Below are positions 16,118-26,310 of a stretch of DNA of 64,000 bases, piece by piece (the stretch's first letter is position 1; the number at the start of each line of letters is the position of its first letter). Origin of the DNA: Micromonospora sp. WMMA1363 (GTDB lineage Bacteria > Actinomycetota > Actinomycetes > Mycobacteriales > Micromonosporaceae). The stretch spans positions 1,607,001-1,671,000 of the forward strand of contig NZ_JAUALB010000001.1 in the NCBI RefSeq assembly GCF_030345795.1, given 5' to 3'. The notes beneath the pieces are model-generated. The model did not search any database and was not told where the DNA came from. It saw nothing but the letters and a program-made list of their open reading frames with translations. Made by a program: the position numbers and the translations under genes.

Positions 16118-18405
16118 CCACACCCACCGACGCCGCCCCGGTCGCCCCCCGCTGGGAGTTGCTGCCGACCCTCGTCCTCCGCAGCGCCGGGTTTCCCTGG
16201 CAGCTGGTCGAGTCCCTGGCCTACGAGCGGACCCGGGCGCTGCTCGCCGAGCTGTTCACGCTGGAGCAGCGGGCGGTCGAGGTGGCCGCGCGGCTGCGCC
16301 CCGCCGCGCGGCTCACCCGAGGCCAGCAGAGCAAGCTGCGGAACCTGCGGCCGCTGCCCCCCTCGGAGGCGTTCGGCGACGACTGGCTCGCCGCGTGGAA
16401 TGACGTGACCGAGCAGGTGACGCGGGCCCGGGAGCAACTCCCGCCGACGGTCGAGGCCGATGCGGCGAGGGTCGACGCGGCGCTCACCGAGCTCCGCACC
16501 GATCCCCGGATCAACGACGCGATCGTCTGCTCCTCCCCCGCCGTCCACCGTGACCTGGCCCGGGGTGCGACGGGTGGCCGCATCCGCCGCCAGCTCGCCG
16601 CGTACGCGCAGCGTCTCGCCGCGAAGAGCGAGACGATGAGTTTCTTCGGGCCGATCAACTACGCTCGGGTCGACGTCGACGCGGATGCCCCGACGATGCT
16701 GTCCTGGTCGGGGCATCAGGCGATCCGGGTCCGGCGAGCGCACTGCGCCGCGCGCGTCAACGACGCCGTGCAGGCGTTGGTCCTGGGCGACGACGCGCTG
16801 GCCGCGCGCCTGGTCCCGGTTCGCAAGACCAGGTCGGGCCCGCCCCGCGGTGCCGACCCGGCCGCCGCACTGATCAGGGCCGCCGATGGTGAACGCACCG
16901 TCGCCGAGATCGCCTCGGCCGTGGGCAGCGAGGTAACGCGGACGCTGGCCGTGTTCCGCGCGGCCGTGGCCAAGGGAGTGCTGACGCACACCTGGTGCCC
17001 ACCGGCGACGACGGTGGACCCGCTGCGCTGGACGCTCGATCGCATCGACGTCTCCGACGCCGAGACCGCCAGCCGCGCGGCCACCGTCCGGTCCCTGTTG
17101 GTCAAGGTACTCGACCTGCTCGACGACTACCCACGGGCACCCGCCGACCGCAAGCTCGTCATCCAGACCGAGGTGGAGGCCCTGCTACCGGCCGGCTCGG
17201 GGCCGGCGCACCACAGCCGCTTCTACAACGACCGGGTGATCATCCACGAGGCCGCGGTGGGCACCGCCCAGCTGGAGCTGCGCGGACACCTCGCCCGTGA
17301 CCTGAGTGACGCGGTCGCCCCCGTCCTCGATCTGCTCGCCCACGAGGCGGAACTGACCCGGGTGCGCACCAACCGGGAGGTCGCGGCGCGCCTCGGCGCC
17401 GGCCGGATCCCGCTGGTCCAGGCACTGCGCGCCTGCGCCGACCTGTCCGTCGAGCCCGCCGGGAGGCTCGGCACCGAGCTCGCCCGGATCGTGGCGCGAC
17501 AGGGGAAGGACGTGGCCGACCTGGACGTGGCGGGACTGCTGTCCGCGGTGCCCCCGCCCGCGGCACCCGTGCTGTGCTCCATCGACGTCCTGGTCGGGGC
17601 AGCCAACCTGGCCGACTACAGCCGGGAGACGACTCCACTGGTGCTCGGCGACATCCACGACGCGGCACTGCTCACCCCCTGGGCCCTCCAGTTCCATCCG
17701 GACGCGGCGGGACTGTTGGCCGCACGCGACGCCTCGGTACGCCGGGCGCTCGGCGACCAGATCGCCGTCAACGTGATCTCGCGCCGGACGACCGGGTTGC
17801 CTCCGCTGGAGTTCCCCGGCGTCGTGCTGGAGCTCGGTGGCACCGCCGCGGCGGGCCGACGCCGGATCGGCCTGGATCAGCTCTGGCTGGACAGCGACGG
17901 GGATCGGGTGGTCCTCCGCGGTGATCCCTTCCCCGGGCAGAGTCTGCTGTTCCACAACGGTGAACTCGACACCGCCGTGCACACCGCACTCGCCCTGCCC
18001 CGGATCCGCCGACTCGCCCTCCCCGACCTACCGCACGTGCCGCGACTGCGCTGGGGCAACGCCGTGTTCTCCCGACGCCGCTGGATCCTGCCGAGTGTCG
18101 AGGTGCGTGCGGCGTCGGCCGGTCAGCGCGAGGCTGACCTGCTGCTGGGGGCGGCCCGGCTGGTCCGGGAACGTGGTCTACCGGATCGGTTCTTCGCCAA
18201 GTCGCCGGCCGAACGCAAGCCGGTGTACGTGGACACCGCGAGCCCTGACCTGTTGAAGGGGCTGGCCAGGCTGGCCGGCACCGACGAACGGCTCACCGTC
18301 TCCGAGGCCCTGCCCGCGCCGACCGACGCCTGGCTACGGGACGGCGAGCTGCGGTTCGCCTCCGAGCTGCGCTGCGTGTACCTGCGGGGCGGTGGTCGGC
18401 GGTGA
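16114..18405 (+). CDS. LanB-like peptide aminoacyl-tRNA ligase (PEARL) 2
   Basis: The 763-residue protein is a second, divergent member of the same family. Its marks are LVLRSAGFPWQLVESLA at the N-terminus, KSETMSFFGP at about residues 170-179, LGDIHDAALL near 512, and RGLPDRFFAKSPAERKPV with YVDTASP near the C-terminus. It too lacks an elimination domain. The GTG start overlaps the stop of PEARL 1 (GTGA at 16114-16117); the open frame extends upstream, but only into PEARL 1 coding sequence. In LGDIHD the usual Glu of the LGELH/LSELH motif is Asp, and the C-terminal region is more diverged. This may reflect a different role, such as adding an amino acid to an oxidised indole rather than to a carboxylate; that is conjecture. 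Confidence 0.85.
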   Translation: MTTPTDAAPVAPRWELLPTLVLRSAGFPWQLVESLAYERTRALLAELFTLEQRAVEVAARLRPAARLTRGQQSKLRNLRPLPPSEAFGDDWLAAWNDVTEQVTRAREQLPPTVEADAARVDAALTELRTDPRINDAIVCSSPAVHRDLARGATGGRIRRQLAAYAQRLAAKSETMSFFGPINYARVDVDADAPTMLSWSGHQAIRVRRAHCAARVNDAVQALVLGDDALAARLVPVRKTRSGPPRGADPAAALIRAADGERTVAEIASAVGSEVTRTLAVFRAAVAKGVLTHTWCPPATTVDPLRWTLDRIDVSDAETASRAATVRSLLVKVLDLLDDYPRAPADRKLVIQTEVEALLPAGSGPAHHSRFYNDRVIIHEAAVGTAQLELRGHLARDLSDAVAPVLDLLAHEAELTRVRTNREVAARLGAGRIPLVQALRACADLSVEPAGRLGTELARIVARQGKDVADLDVAGLLSAVPPPAAPVLCSIDVLVGAANLADYSRETTPLVLGDIHDAALLTPWALQFHPDAAGLLAARDASVRRALGDQIAVNVISRRTTGLPPLEFPGVVLELGGTAAAGRRRIGLDQLWLDSDGDRVVLRGDPFPGQSLLFHNGELDTAVHTALALPRIRRLALPDLPHVPRLRWGNAVFSRRRWILPSVEVRAASAGQREADLLLGAARLVRERGLPDRFFAKSPAERKPVYVDTASPDLLKGLARLAGTDERLTVSEALPAPTDAWLRDGELRFASELRCVYLRGGGRR

Positions 18406-19868
18406 CCCGGTGGTTGGTGCTACCTCCGCTGTTCGATCTGAGTCTCGAACCGGTCCTGGAGCCCGGGGACCACGTGCTGGACCTCAACGCCGACTTCGTC
18501 GACCGCCGTACCGGTACGGCCAACCTTCGCGCGTTGTCCACGACGTACGACCGCCACCGGCCCGGCACGGAGGCTGCCGAGCGGGCCACGAAGTCGCTGT
18601 TCGTCCGGGCGGCCGCGTCGATCATGAGTCGCGGGGCCTACGACTGGGGCCGGCTGCGGGCCATCGGCCTGGCGTTGCGGCTGTCCGCCGAGACCGACCC
18701 GGCGATCCGCCTGGCGGTGGACGACGTGGAGATCGTCGACGGGACCACCGAGTCGGCCGCCGACGTGGTGTCCGCCGCCACCCGAACCGCGCTCTTTACG
18801 CCGGAGGTCGACCGGGTCCGCGGCTGGGCGCCCGGAGCCCGGGTGCACCTGCTGGTCGAGACTGACCAGCAGCTGCCGGCCGCCGCCGCGCTCGTGGGGG
18901 CGCTGGGCGCCGACCGGGTCGTCCTGTGCGGGCGGTTCGCGGCCGCGCACCGGGCGGCACTGCGGGCGCGGCAACCGTTCGCCGCCGCCGACTTCGAGGA
19001 CTGGGCTCCGTCCTGGCGGCTCCGGCGGGAATGGGTGCCGGACGGTGGAACCCCTCGCTGGGTACGTCGCGCCGCCGACTGGCATCCGGGCGGCCCCTGG
19101 GCCGGCTGGCTGGAACCCGCGCAGGCCGCGCTGCTGCCCGCGCGGGCATGGCGGGACTGCCGCGGGGTGACCCTCACGGTGGCCCGGCTGTCCACCTGGT
19201 CGGCGGTGACGGGCACCGATGGCACCCGAACCGACCTGGAGCCGGTACGCGCGGTCGCCGGCGACGACCGGCTGGCCGTCGAGCTGCTGGTCGGCTGCCC
19301 TGGGATGGCCGCCGCGGCAACCGGGACCACCGCCCGGCGGCTGCTGTCCGAGCCCGGACCGCGGCTGGCCGGACTGAGCCCCTTCCGGCTGCGTGCCACC
19401 GACGGCCAGCCGTACGAGCAGTGGGACGGCGTACCACTGACCCGGTTGGTGTCGCCCGAGCACGATCTGCCGCGCTGGGACCGTTTCCGCACGCCCGGCA
19501 CGCTGGGCGACGTCGACCGGCACCTCGCCGTCAGCGCGCTGACCGCCGAGCTGAGCGCCGGTAGCGACCTCTATCCCGGGCGGCTCGCCTGCTGCGTGCT
19601 CGCCCGCCGGAACCAGCCTCCGCCGATGTGGGAACCGTCCGCGGCGGTCGTCGCCGAGGACGGGCCGGGGCCGGACGGGCGCGGGCCCGGAACCTTCGTG
19701 GCGAATCTGCGGACGGGCGGTGCCTTTCGACTGCACCCGAAGCTGACGCCCGTCGTCGACCGGTTGGCGACCGGCGACGCGGGCGTGTGGAACCACCTCA
19801 GCGACACGGTCCGTACGAAGCTGTCCGGTCAACTGATCCGGGCCGGCGTGATCCGGAGAACACAGTGA
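18402..19868 (+). CDS. Unknown RiPP-pathway protein, B12-binding-like fold without radical-SAM cysteines
   Basis: This 488-residue protein sits between two PEARL genes and overlaps both by 4 bases (GTGA), so it belongs to the core machinery. The start WLVLPPLFDLSLEP and the segment HLLVETDQQLPAAAALVGAL then ADRVVLCGRFA resemble the Rossmann-like cobalamin-binding part of RiPP-maturing radical SAM proteins. No CxxxCxxC cluster is present anywhere, so radical SAM chemistry is excluded. The last 60 residues (FVANLRTGGAFRLHPKLTPV through SGQLIRAGVIRR) have the strand/helix pattern of a small winged-helix PqqD-like peptide-binding domain. I infer a catalytically different or scaffolding descendant that binds the precursor. 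Function unknown. Confidence 0.7.
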   Translation: MTRWLVLPPLFDLSLEPVLEPGDHVLDLNADFVDRRTGTANLRALSTTYDRHRPGTEAAERATKSLFVRAAASIMSRGAYDWGRLRAIGLALRLSAETDPAIRLAVDDVEIVDGTTESAADVVSAATRTALFTPEVDRVRGWAPGARVHLLVETDQQLPAAAALVGALGADRVVLCGRFAAAHRAALRARQPFAAADFEDWAPSWRLRREWVPDGGTPRWVRRAADWHPGGPWAGWLEPAQAALLPARAWRDCRGVTLTVARLSTWSAVTGTDGTRTDLEPVRAVAGDDRLAVELLVGCPGMAAAATGTTARRLLSEPGPRLAGLSPFRLRATDGQPYEQWDGVPLTRLVSPEHDLPRWDRFRTPGTLGDVDRHLAVSALTAELSAGSDLYPGRLACCVLARRNQPPPMWEPSAAVVAEDGPGPDGRGPGTFVANLRTGGAFRLHPKLTPVVDRLATGDAGVWNHLSDTVRTKLSGQLIRAGVIRRTQ

Positions 19869-22110
19869 ACAGACAATGGCGAATCGGGCGCGAGTTCATC
19901 CTGCGCCACGCGGGAATGCCGTTCGACTGGTTGGAGGAGCTGGGCGCACCCGGTCCGCTGCTGGAGCTGGCCGACGAGGTCATCCGGCACGAGGACACGC
20001 TGCTGGCCCTCGTGGACAAACGGTTCACCGGTACCCGGGCCGCGACGGTGCGTGCCGACGTGCGACGCGGCCGCGTCGACCAGCTGCCGCGGTCCGCTGG
20101 ACCGGGCTGGGGCGAGGCGGTGGACGCCTGGGGCGACGCGGTGGCCCGGTACGTCCTCGCGTACCAGTCGGCGGACGAGCAGGCCGGCAAGCAGCTGCGG
20201 GATCTGCTGGCCACTCCCGAGGTGTCCGAGGCGGTGTTCCTGTCCAACCCGGACGTGTACCGCAACATGCTGCAGCTGCTACTGGCACACAGTGGGATGC
20301 TGACCTCCCGCTGGCGCCGGGTGCGCCGGCAGATGTACACGTACGTGCAACGGTTCTGCGCCAAGAACGAGACCGTGAGCTTCTTCGGCCCCATGGCGTA
20401 CGGCTCGGTGCGTCCCGGCGGCGGCGCCGAGCTACGCGGGGACACCCCCCGAGTACGGCGGGTTTTCCTGTCCCACTGGGCGGCGCGCGCACTGGCCACC
20501 GCCATCGCCCGGGACTCCGCGGTCCTTCCGCAGCTCAGGTTCCACCCCACCGGACGCGGTGACGCCGCCGCCGAACCGCTACTGGCCCTGGTGGCTCCCG
20601 GCGGCACGGTCATGCGGGAGCTGATCCACCGCTCGGGGCAGCCCGCCGCCGAGGTGGCCCGGACGCTGACGGGGCTGGTCGCCGCGCAGAGTGTCACGAT
20701 CGGTCTCGGTGGCGGTGACTACGACCTGGACCCCCTCACCACCCTGCGGGAACAGCTCGCCGCACTACCTGCCTCGCACGCCCGCGACCAGTGGCTGGCT
20801 CGACTCGGTGACCTCGCCACTCTCCTCGACGACCTGGCCGGGCAGCCGCTGGAACGCAAGATCGCGACGGTCGCCGCTCTGGAGGCACGGTTCACCGAGA
20901 TCACCGGCCGGCCGGCCCGCCGCGGTGCCGGCGCCGCCTACGCCGACCGGGCCGTGTTCTTCGAGGAGTGCGCGTCCCCGTTCTCCCTCAGCGTGGGTGC
21001 CGACCTGGTCCGGCGCTGGGAGGAACAGCTCGCCCCGGTGCTCGAGGTGTGCGTCGCGCACGGCCGGGCCACGCAGTCCGCGGCGGTCGCCGCGGTCCGG
21101 GACAGCTTCGCCGGCGACGGACAGGAGGTGGAACTGGACCTGCTCGAGTACGCGACGCGCGCCGCCGCGCACCGCTCGGACTCCACCAGCACGTTCCAGG
21201 CGACCCACGCGCCGAGCTACCCGGGGGCGACTGGCGGGCCCAGGTGGCGCGACTCGCCCGGGAGGCGACCGCCCTCGACGGTGACCGCTACGCGATCGTC
21301 GACCTGTGCCCGAGCGCACCCGACGCCGCCCGACTCGACGACGCGCCGCTGGTGCTCTCCCGCGCCCATCACCATCTGCTGGTCGACAGCTGGCTCGGGA
21401 CGATGCACCCGGACCCGCCACGCCTCGGCGCGGACGCCGCCGAGTGGGTCGCGCGGCAGGACGGCGCGGTGGTCGGCCTCGACTTCGGCCGCCGCAACAA
21501 GGGCTACTACCGCTTTCCCGGCCGCGAGGTGGCGATGCGACCGCTCTCCTGGACCGACGAGGACCGGACGGATCTCCTGAAACCCGAGGATGTTCGGGTC
21601 CGCATCACCGGTGAGGCGGTCAGCCTGCGGGACCCGGACGGCCGGGTGGTCACCGCATACGTACCGCTGAGCGACTTCGTCAAGTACGCGCCCGTCGCCG
21701 CGCTGTCGCATCCGCAGGTGCTCCATCCCAGCTTCACCACCACGAACGGCGCACAGCCCGAGGTCGCGGTGGGGTCCGTGGTCCTGCAGCGGGACCGGTG
21801 GCGGGTGGCCACGGACACCCTGGCCGCTCCGGAACCACACGCGCGTTTCCTCGGGCTACGCCGGCTGGCCCGGGACACCGGCGGGCGGTTCGTCTTCTGC
21901 CGCAGCGCCCACGAACGCAAGCCGTACCTGATCGACCTCGCCTCGCCCCTGGCGGCCGATCTGGTCGGCCACGTCACACGTGCTGCCGACGAGATCGACG
22001 TGGAGCGGATGTCGCCGGGCCCCGAAGGTCTGTGGCTACGCGACGCGGACGGCCGGCGCTACACCAGCGAGCTGCGGATGCAGGTCGTCGGCGAAAGCGG
22101 GCGGGCATGA
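19865..22110 (+). pseudogene. LanB-like PEARL 3, frameshifted in this sequence
   Basis: Read from GTG 19865, a PEARL-family protein runs with good similarity (REFILRHAGMPFDWLEEL; KNETVSFFGP at about residues 166-175; RRWEEQLAPVLEV) to about residue 455. There the frame breaks in a G5 tract at 21223-21227. The -1 frame carries on with the rest of the family (LARDTGGRFVFCRSAHERKP, then YLIDLASPLAADLV) to the stop at 22110. One extra G would restore P-G-G-D-W and a continuous protein of about 748 residues, matching its paralogues. So this is either a homopolymer sequencing error or a real inactivating deletion. Both halves keep full codon bias and conserved motifs, so any damage is recent. The gene overlaps its neighbours on both sides. 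Confidence 0.8.
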
Positions 22111-23361
22111 CGCGCACAACCCTGTTCAGTGAACACTCGCTGCGGCTACGCGCCGACGTCCGGCCCGACGGCACGATCGGGGTCGCACGTTCCACCGCCC
22201 GCGGCATGAGCATGGAACGACACCTCGAGGACGGATTCACCGAGCACCACTTCGCCGACGGCGACGACCTGCTCGCCGCCAGGATCGTCGCGGCGGACGC
22301 CCAGGCCGCCGCCGCGCTGCGTGAGGTCCAGGACCGGCCGGTGTTCGACCTGACGGCGCGACGCGCTCACCGCGATCGCCGCCGAGACCGGCGCCGACAT
22401 CACCCTCGGCGTCGCCCAGCAACACGTCGCCGCCGGTGGCCCCGACCACGTCCGGGCGACGCAACGGCTCGTCACCACGCTGCTCCTCCGGCTGAGGGGC
22501 GACGACGGCACCAGCCACACCCAGTCGTTGCTGTGGGACCAGCCGGACGACGACGTGTCGGCGTTGCTGCCACGGGCGGTCCGGACGGCCACCGACATGC
22601 GTGACCGGCTCGCCCTGCCGCTCGCCGGTGACCTGCCCCCGGACGCCGACCTCGTGTTGCTGCCAGGATTCGCGGGGGCGTTCTTCCACGAGATCGTCGG
22701 CCATCCCATGGAAGCCGACGTCGTCGCCTCCGGCACCAGCTACCTGGGCGTGCGTCTCGGGCAGCCGGTGGCACCGCCGTGGCTGACAGTCGTCGACGGT
22801 GGACAGGTGGCGGAGGCTGGCTACCGGAGCCCGTTCGACGACGAGGGCACCGACTGCGAGACGGTACGCCTGATAGCCGGCGGCACGGTGGGTCGACCGA
22901 TGACCGACCTGGCCCTGGCCGGTCGCGTCGACGCGACCGCCTCAGGCCACGGACGCCGACAGAGCTACCGGCACCCCGCCATCCCGCGCATGACACACAC
23001 CATGGCGCTGATCGAGCCCGGCATCGAGGTCGAGCCGCCGGCGGGCGACTGGATCGCACCTCGTGGGCTACGGCTGGAGATGATGAACATCGCCTCCGGC
23101 GCGTTCGCCTTCCACGCCCCCCTGTCCGTACTGCATCGGGCCGACGGCGGCACCTCCCGGCTCGGTCCCCTCCGGATCGTCGGGAACGGGGCGCGGGTGC
23201 TGGCCGGTATCCGGCCCTACGCGCACCGGGTCGCGGGATACCTGCGGGCCACCGGGGGCTGCGGCAAACTCGGGCAGTACCCGGTCCTGGTGTCGTTCGC
23301 CAACGCGGGATTCCGGCTCCCGGCGGGTCTGGTCGGCCTGCGGGCGGTGGCCGATGCGTGA
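22107..23361 (+). pseudogene. tldD: TldD-type metalloprotease, frameshifted in this sequence
   Basis: ATG 22107 overlaps the PEARL 3 stop. The first frame (FSEHSLRLRADVRPDG, with the TldD-type ARSTARGMSMERH) holds for about 83 residues to VFDLTA. It then breaks near 22359, where one extra C in a GCGCG run shifts the frame. Removing it gives VFDLTADALTAIAAETG and a continuous protein of about 417 residues. The second frame contains the zinc-binding signature HEIVGHPMEAD (HExxxH) and the following PFDDEGTDCETVRLI, both diagnostic of TldD. TldD/TldE pairs are proteases that open scaffold or leader peptides in several RiPP pathways. Here the pair would release the modified Trp-derived residue. 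Sequence error or real lesion cannot be told apart from this window. Confidence 0.8.
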
Positions 23362-24433
23362 GACCCGTCTTCGCGCCTCCGGACTGCTCACCCCCACCCC
23401 CGCCGGCCCGCGGGTGACCGTGTCGCTGGACACCGTGCACCTGCGCCGCGACGCCTCCGGGCGCGTCACCGGCTCCCGGCGGTCGACCGGATCCGTCGCC
23501 GACGAGGCGGCCAAGGACGTGGCGGTGCTGCTCACCGACGTCGCCGCGCGGATCGGCGCGACCGTCGACGGGCTGCAGAGCGCGGTTGCCACGGTCGACG
23601 AGTGGCGCGACGGCGCCGGCCTGCCGGTGGCCAGACGCGGTGACCTGCTGGCCCGCGTCGAAACCGCCGGCGGGCCCGTCCTGCTCGGCACGGTCGGGTA
23701 CGGCGAACCGTCCGGGCTCGTGCCGGCCCTGCCGTGGGGCGACCTGGCGGGACTGGCCCGAGCGCCGGACGCCGGGCCACCGGACGACTGGCGGCAACGG
23801 CCGCTCGTCCTGTCCGCCGCGCCCACGGCTGTGCTGGTTGCCGGGGCGGCGTTCTCCCTGACCTCCCGCGGCGGCCGGGAGACCGCCCAGCGACTCGCCG
23901 GTCGCCGTGTTCTCCCCGCCCTGACCGTGCGTGACCTGCCGGCCGCACCTCCCGGACACGACCGCGACGACCTCGGCAATCCGGCCGAGACCAGGACGCT
24001 GGTCGACGCGGGACGCATCTGCCCGCCGCCGCCGTGGCACGAGGGCATGCCGCGTGGGCGTGCGGTCTGGGACCACGACGCGGCGGCCTGCGGCCCGCCG
24101 CCGCTGGCCCGGCTCGACCTCACCGGGCCCGACCTGGCAGTGCCCTCCGGCGCCGTCGAACTCCTGTGGTGTGTCGAGGGACTGCAGCGCTACCACGGTG
24201 ACGGCACCGTCCGCCTCCGCTGCGTGGCCAGGACCACCGACCGCCCCGACGACCGGTTCCTGGTCGTACTGCGGGGCCGACCCATCCACCTGCTGCGCCA
24301 GGCCCGTGGTCTGGCCGGCTCCCGTACGGCTGTCTACAGCGACAGCGACGTGACCACCCGCTCGCTGGTACTGGCCAGCGCAGCCGAACTGGAAGGTGCA
24401 GCACATGCCGTCGTCACCGTCCGCACTCCCTGA
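23354..24433 (+). CDS. TldE/PmbA-like partner of the TldD protease
   Basis: The 359-residue product overlaps the tldD stop by 8 bases. It lacks the HExxxH zinc motif, as TldE/PmbA subunits do, and keeps the family outline: an N-terminal strand-rich segment (VSLDTVHLRRDASGRVTGSR), a central helical part, and a C-terminal half with PGHDRDDLGNPAETRTLVD in place of the PmbA proline-rich loop. It is shorter than E. coli TldE (about 450). It would form the inactive half of a TldD/TldE heterodimer that cleaves the scaffold peptide in the cytoplasm. The assignment rests mainly on its pairing with tldD and on general pattern, so it is less certain than that of tldD. Confidence 0.7.
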   Translation: MRETRLRASGLLTPTPAGPRVTVSLDTVHLRRDASGRVTGSRRSTGSVADEAAKDVAVLLTDVAARIGATVDGLQSAVATVDEWRDGAGLPVARRGDLLARVETAGGPVLLGTVGYGEPSGLVPALPWGDLAGLARAPDAGPPDDWRQRPLVLSAAPTAVLVAGAAFSLTSRGGRETAQRLAGRRVLPALTVRDLPAAPPGHDRDDLGNPAETRTLVDAGRICPPPPWHEGMPRGRAVWDHDAAACGPPPLARLDLTGPDLAVPSGAVELLWCVEGLQRYHGDGTVRLRCVARTTDRPDDRFLVVLRGRPIHLLRQARGLAGSRTAVYSDSDVTTRSLVLASAAELEGAAHAVVTVRTP

Positions 24434-25508
24434 CTTCGCGCTCGTCGGCGGCGGGATCGTCGGGGCGTGCCTGGCGGAGGAACTGAGCGGCCAGGGCGCC
24501 TCGGTCCTGGTGCTCGACTCCGGAACCGAATCCGGGCACGCCACCAACCGCGCGGCCGGAGTGGCCGTTCCCTCGCTGCGCTACCTCAACGACCGCGAGT
24601 TCTACGGCTGGCTGCGGGCCGCGAAGCTGGACCTGGACGCCGACGTGGCGCGGCTGGAACCGCGGTACGGCGCGTTCAGCGTGGCCCGGCCGGTCCTGCG
24701 CGCCCTGCGCGAACCAGACATCGACACCTACGGCGGCCTGCTGGACGAGGTTGGGGTCGGCACCTGGATCGCGGGCGACGAGCTCGCCGCCGCCACCACC
24801 GGCCTCAAGCTGCCACCCAGCCGGCGCTACCTCCTCGCCGAGGACGGTCTCATGGTCGATGGTCGGGGATACCTGGACGCCGTCCTCGGCCGGTGCCGCG
24901 ACCAGGGAGTCACCTGGCAACAGGGATGCACGGTGCGTGAGGTACGCGAGGACGGACGGGCGACGGCGATCCGCACCGACGACGGGACGCTGCACGCCGA
25001 CCGCGTCGTGGTCACCGCCGGGGCGTGGAGCTCCGGCAAGGGCCTCGCCGAGTCCACCGGAGTCCGGCCGCAGCGCGGCCAGATGGCGGTGCTGCGCACC
25101 GAGGAGACGTTGACCTGCATCCTGTCGTCCGCGTACTACCTCGCGCCCGGCGTCGGCGACGACGTCATCGTCGGGGCGACCGAGGAGGACGCCGGGTTCG
25201 TCAGTCACGTCACCACCGAGGGCATCGGGCAGTTGCTGCGGTTCGCGACCACCGCCATGCCCGGCCTCGCCGACTCCGTTCCCGTGGAACTGCGCGCCGG
25301 GCTGCGGCCCGTCTCCGACACCGGCCGGCCCGTGGCGGGAGCCGTACCCGGCCACGACCGGGTTTTCGTCCTGGCAGGGCACGCTGGTCACGGGTTGCTC
25401 TCGGCCCGCATGTCGGCCAAGGGCATGGCGGCGGGTCTGCTCGCCGACGACTGGGACGCCCTGCCGCGCAGCATGTGCCCCGCGCACGCCCGGGGAGGCG
25501 TCGCGTGA
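24405..25508 (+). CDS. FAD-dependent amino-acid oxidase of the DAO/glycine-oxidase family
   Basis: The 367-residue flavoprotein begins with the FAD motif ALVGGGIVGACLAEELS and has the DAO-family AGVAVPSLRYL segment. Near the C-terminus it has LRAGLRPVSDTGRPVAGAVP followed by the GHAGHGLLSA flavin-contact region. These enzymes oxidise amines of amino acids to imines. In this cluster likely substrates are the Trp-derived alpha-amine, a Gly unit attached to the aminoquinone, or a pyrroline ring to be aromatised; none is proven. A GGAAGG site at 24391-24396 lies 8 bases before ATG 24405, which I prefer to an in-frame GTG at 24396. It overlaps the tldE-like gene by 29 bases. Confidence 0.85.
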   Translation: MPSSPSALPDFALVGGGIVGACLAEELSGQGASVLVLDSGTESGHATNRAAGVAVPSLRYLNDREFYGWLRAAKLDLDADVARLEPRYGAFSVARPVLRALREPDIDTYGGLLDEVGVGTWIAGDELAAATTGLKLPPSRRYLLAEDGLMVDGRGYLDAVLGRCRDQGVTWQQGCTVREVREDGRATAIRTDDGTLHADRVVVTAGAWSSGKGLAESTGVRPQRGQMAVLRTEETLTCILSSAYYLAPGVGDDVIVGATEEDAGFVSHVTTEGIGQLLRFATTAMPGLADSVPVELRAGLRPVSDTGRPVAGAVPGHDRVFVLAGHAGHGLLSARMSAKGMAAGLLADDWDALPRSMCPAHARGGVA

Positions 25509-26179
25509 TGCGCATCGACCACGTGATCCTCGGGGCGCGGACGGTCGCTCCCCTGCGGGACCTGCTGTGGGATCGGTACGGCTTCGGCATCACCGACGGC
25601 AGCCCCAATCCGGACGGCACGGCGAGCTGGATCGTGCCCTTCGACACACCCGACGTCCAGTACCTGGAACTCCTGGTCACCCACGACGAGCGGGAGCTGG
25701 CCGGCAGCGACTTCGGCCGACTGTTCCTGGAGCGGACCGCGGCTGGGCCGGCCTTTCTCAACTGGGCGGTTCTCACCGGTGACATCGAGGCCACCGCACG
25801 GGAGGTGGAATGTGTCACCGGCACCGATCCCGGCCTGTTTCGAGGTGAGTCCGTACGCGCGGACGGCCAGCGAGTGCCCTGGGCGGAGGCCGCGTTCGAG
25901 CTCTCGTGGCGCAGCCGGGTCCTGCCGTTCTTCCTGAGCTACGGAAATCCCGCGGCCCGTGCCGGCCGGGTGGCCGGTGATGTGCGAGCGGCCGGACATC
26001 GGGTGCGGCCCACCTCGGTGCGGCGTCTGGTGACGGGCCCGGCCCAGGAGCGGCCCTGGGCGCGACGATGGCCGGGGTTGGCCGGGCTCCCGATCACGAT
26101 CGACGTCGCAGCGGACCCGGGAATCGTCGCGGTCCACGTCGACACCGGCGAGGGCGAGACCGTGGTACGGCTGCCATGA
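25508..26179 (+). CDS. Glyoxalase/VOC-superfamily protein
   Basis: The 223-residue protein starts MRIDHVILGARTVAPLRDLL, the classic beta-alpha-beta start of vicinal-oxygen-chelate proteins, and has the matching WIVPFDTPDVQYLELL strand pair. His5 and Glu in YLELL are candidate metal ligands. It belongs to the long 'glyoxalase-like domain' group seen in many biosynthetic clusters. The ATG shares its A with the TGA of the oxidase gene, so the two are coupled; GTG at 25505 is an alternative start. Possible roles are ring closure, an oxygenation or rearrangement of the quinone, or binding of the product for self-protection. The sequence does not decide among them. Confidence 0.75.
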   Translation: MRIDHVILGARTVAPLRDLLWDRYGFGITDGSPNPDGTASWIVPFDTPDVQYLELLVTHDERELAGSDFGRLFLERTAAGPAFLNWAVLTGDIEATAREVECVTGTDPGLFRGESVRADGQRVPWAEAAFELSWRSRVLPFFLSYGNPAARAGRVAGDVRAAGHRVRPTSVRRLVTGPAQERPWARRWPGLAGLPITIDVAADPGIVAVHVDTGEGETVVRLP

Positions 26180-26310
26180 GGCGCGGACGACCCGCCCCGC
26201 ACCGGGTCGACGGACCCACGGCGACGGCGCACCGGCACCGCCGCGACCAGGGTCCGGCCGGACACCCGGGTGGCTGGACGCCGTTCGACGGCGGCGGCGG
26301 TGGGCTGCCG

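Noticed and set aside
18402..19868. Radical SAM enzyme assignment for the 488-residue protein
   Set aside because: No CxxxCxxC motif is present; only the cobalamin-binding-like fold is suggested.
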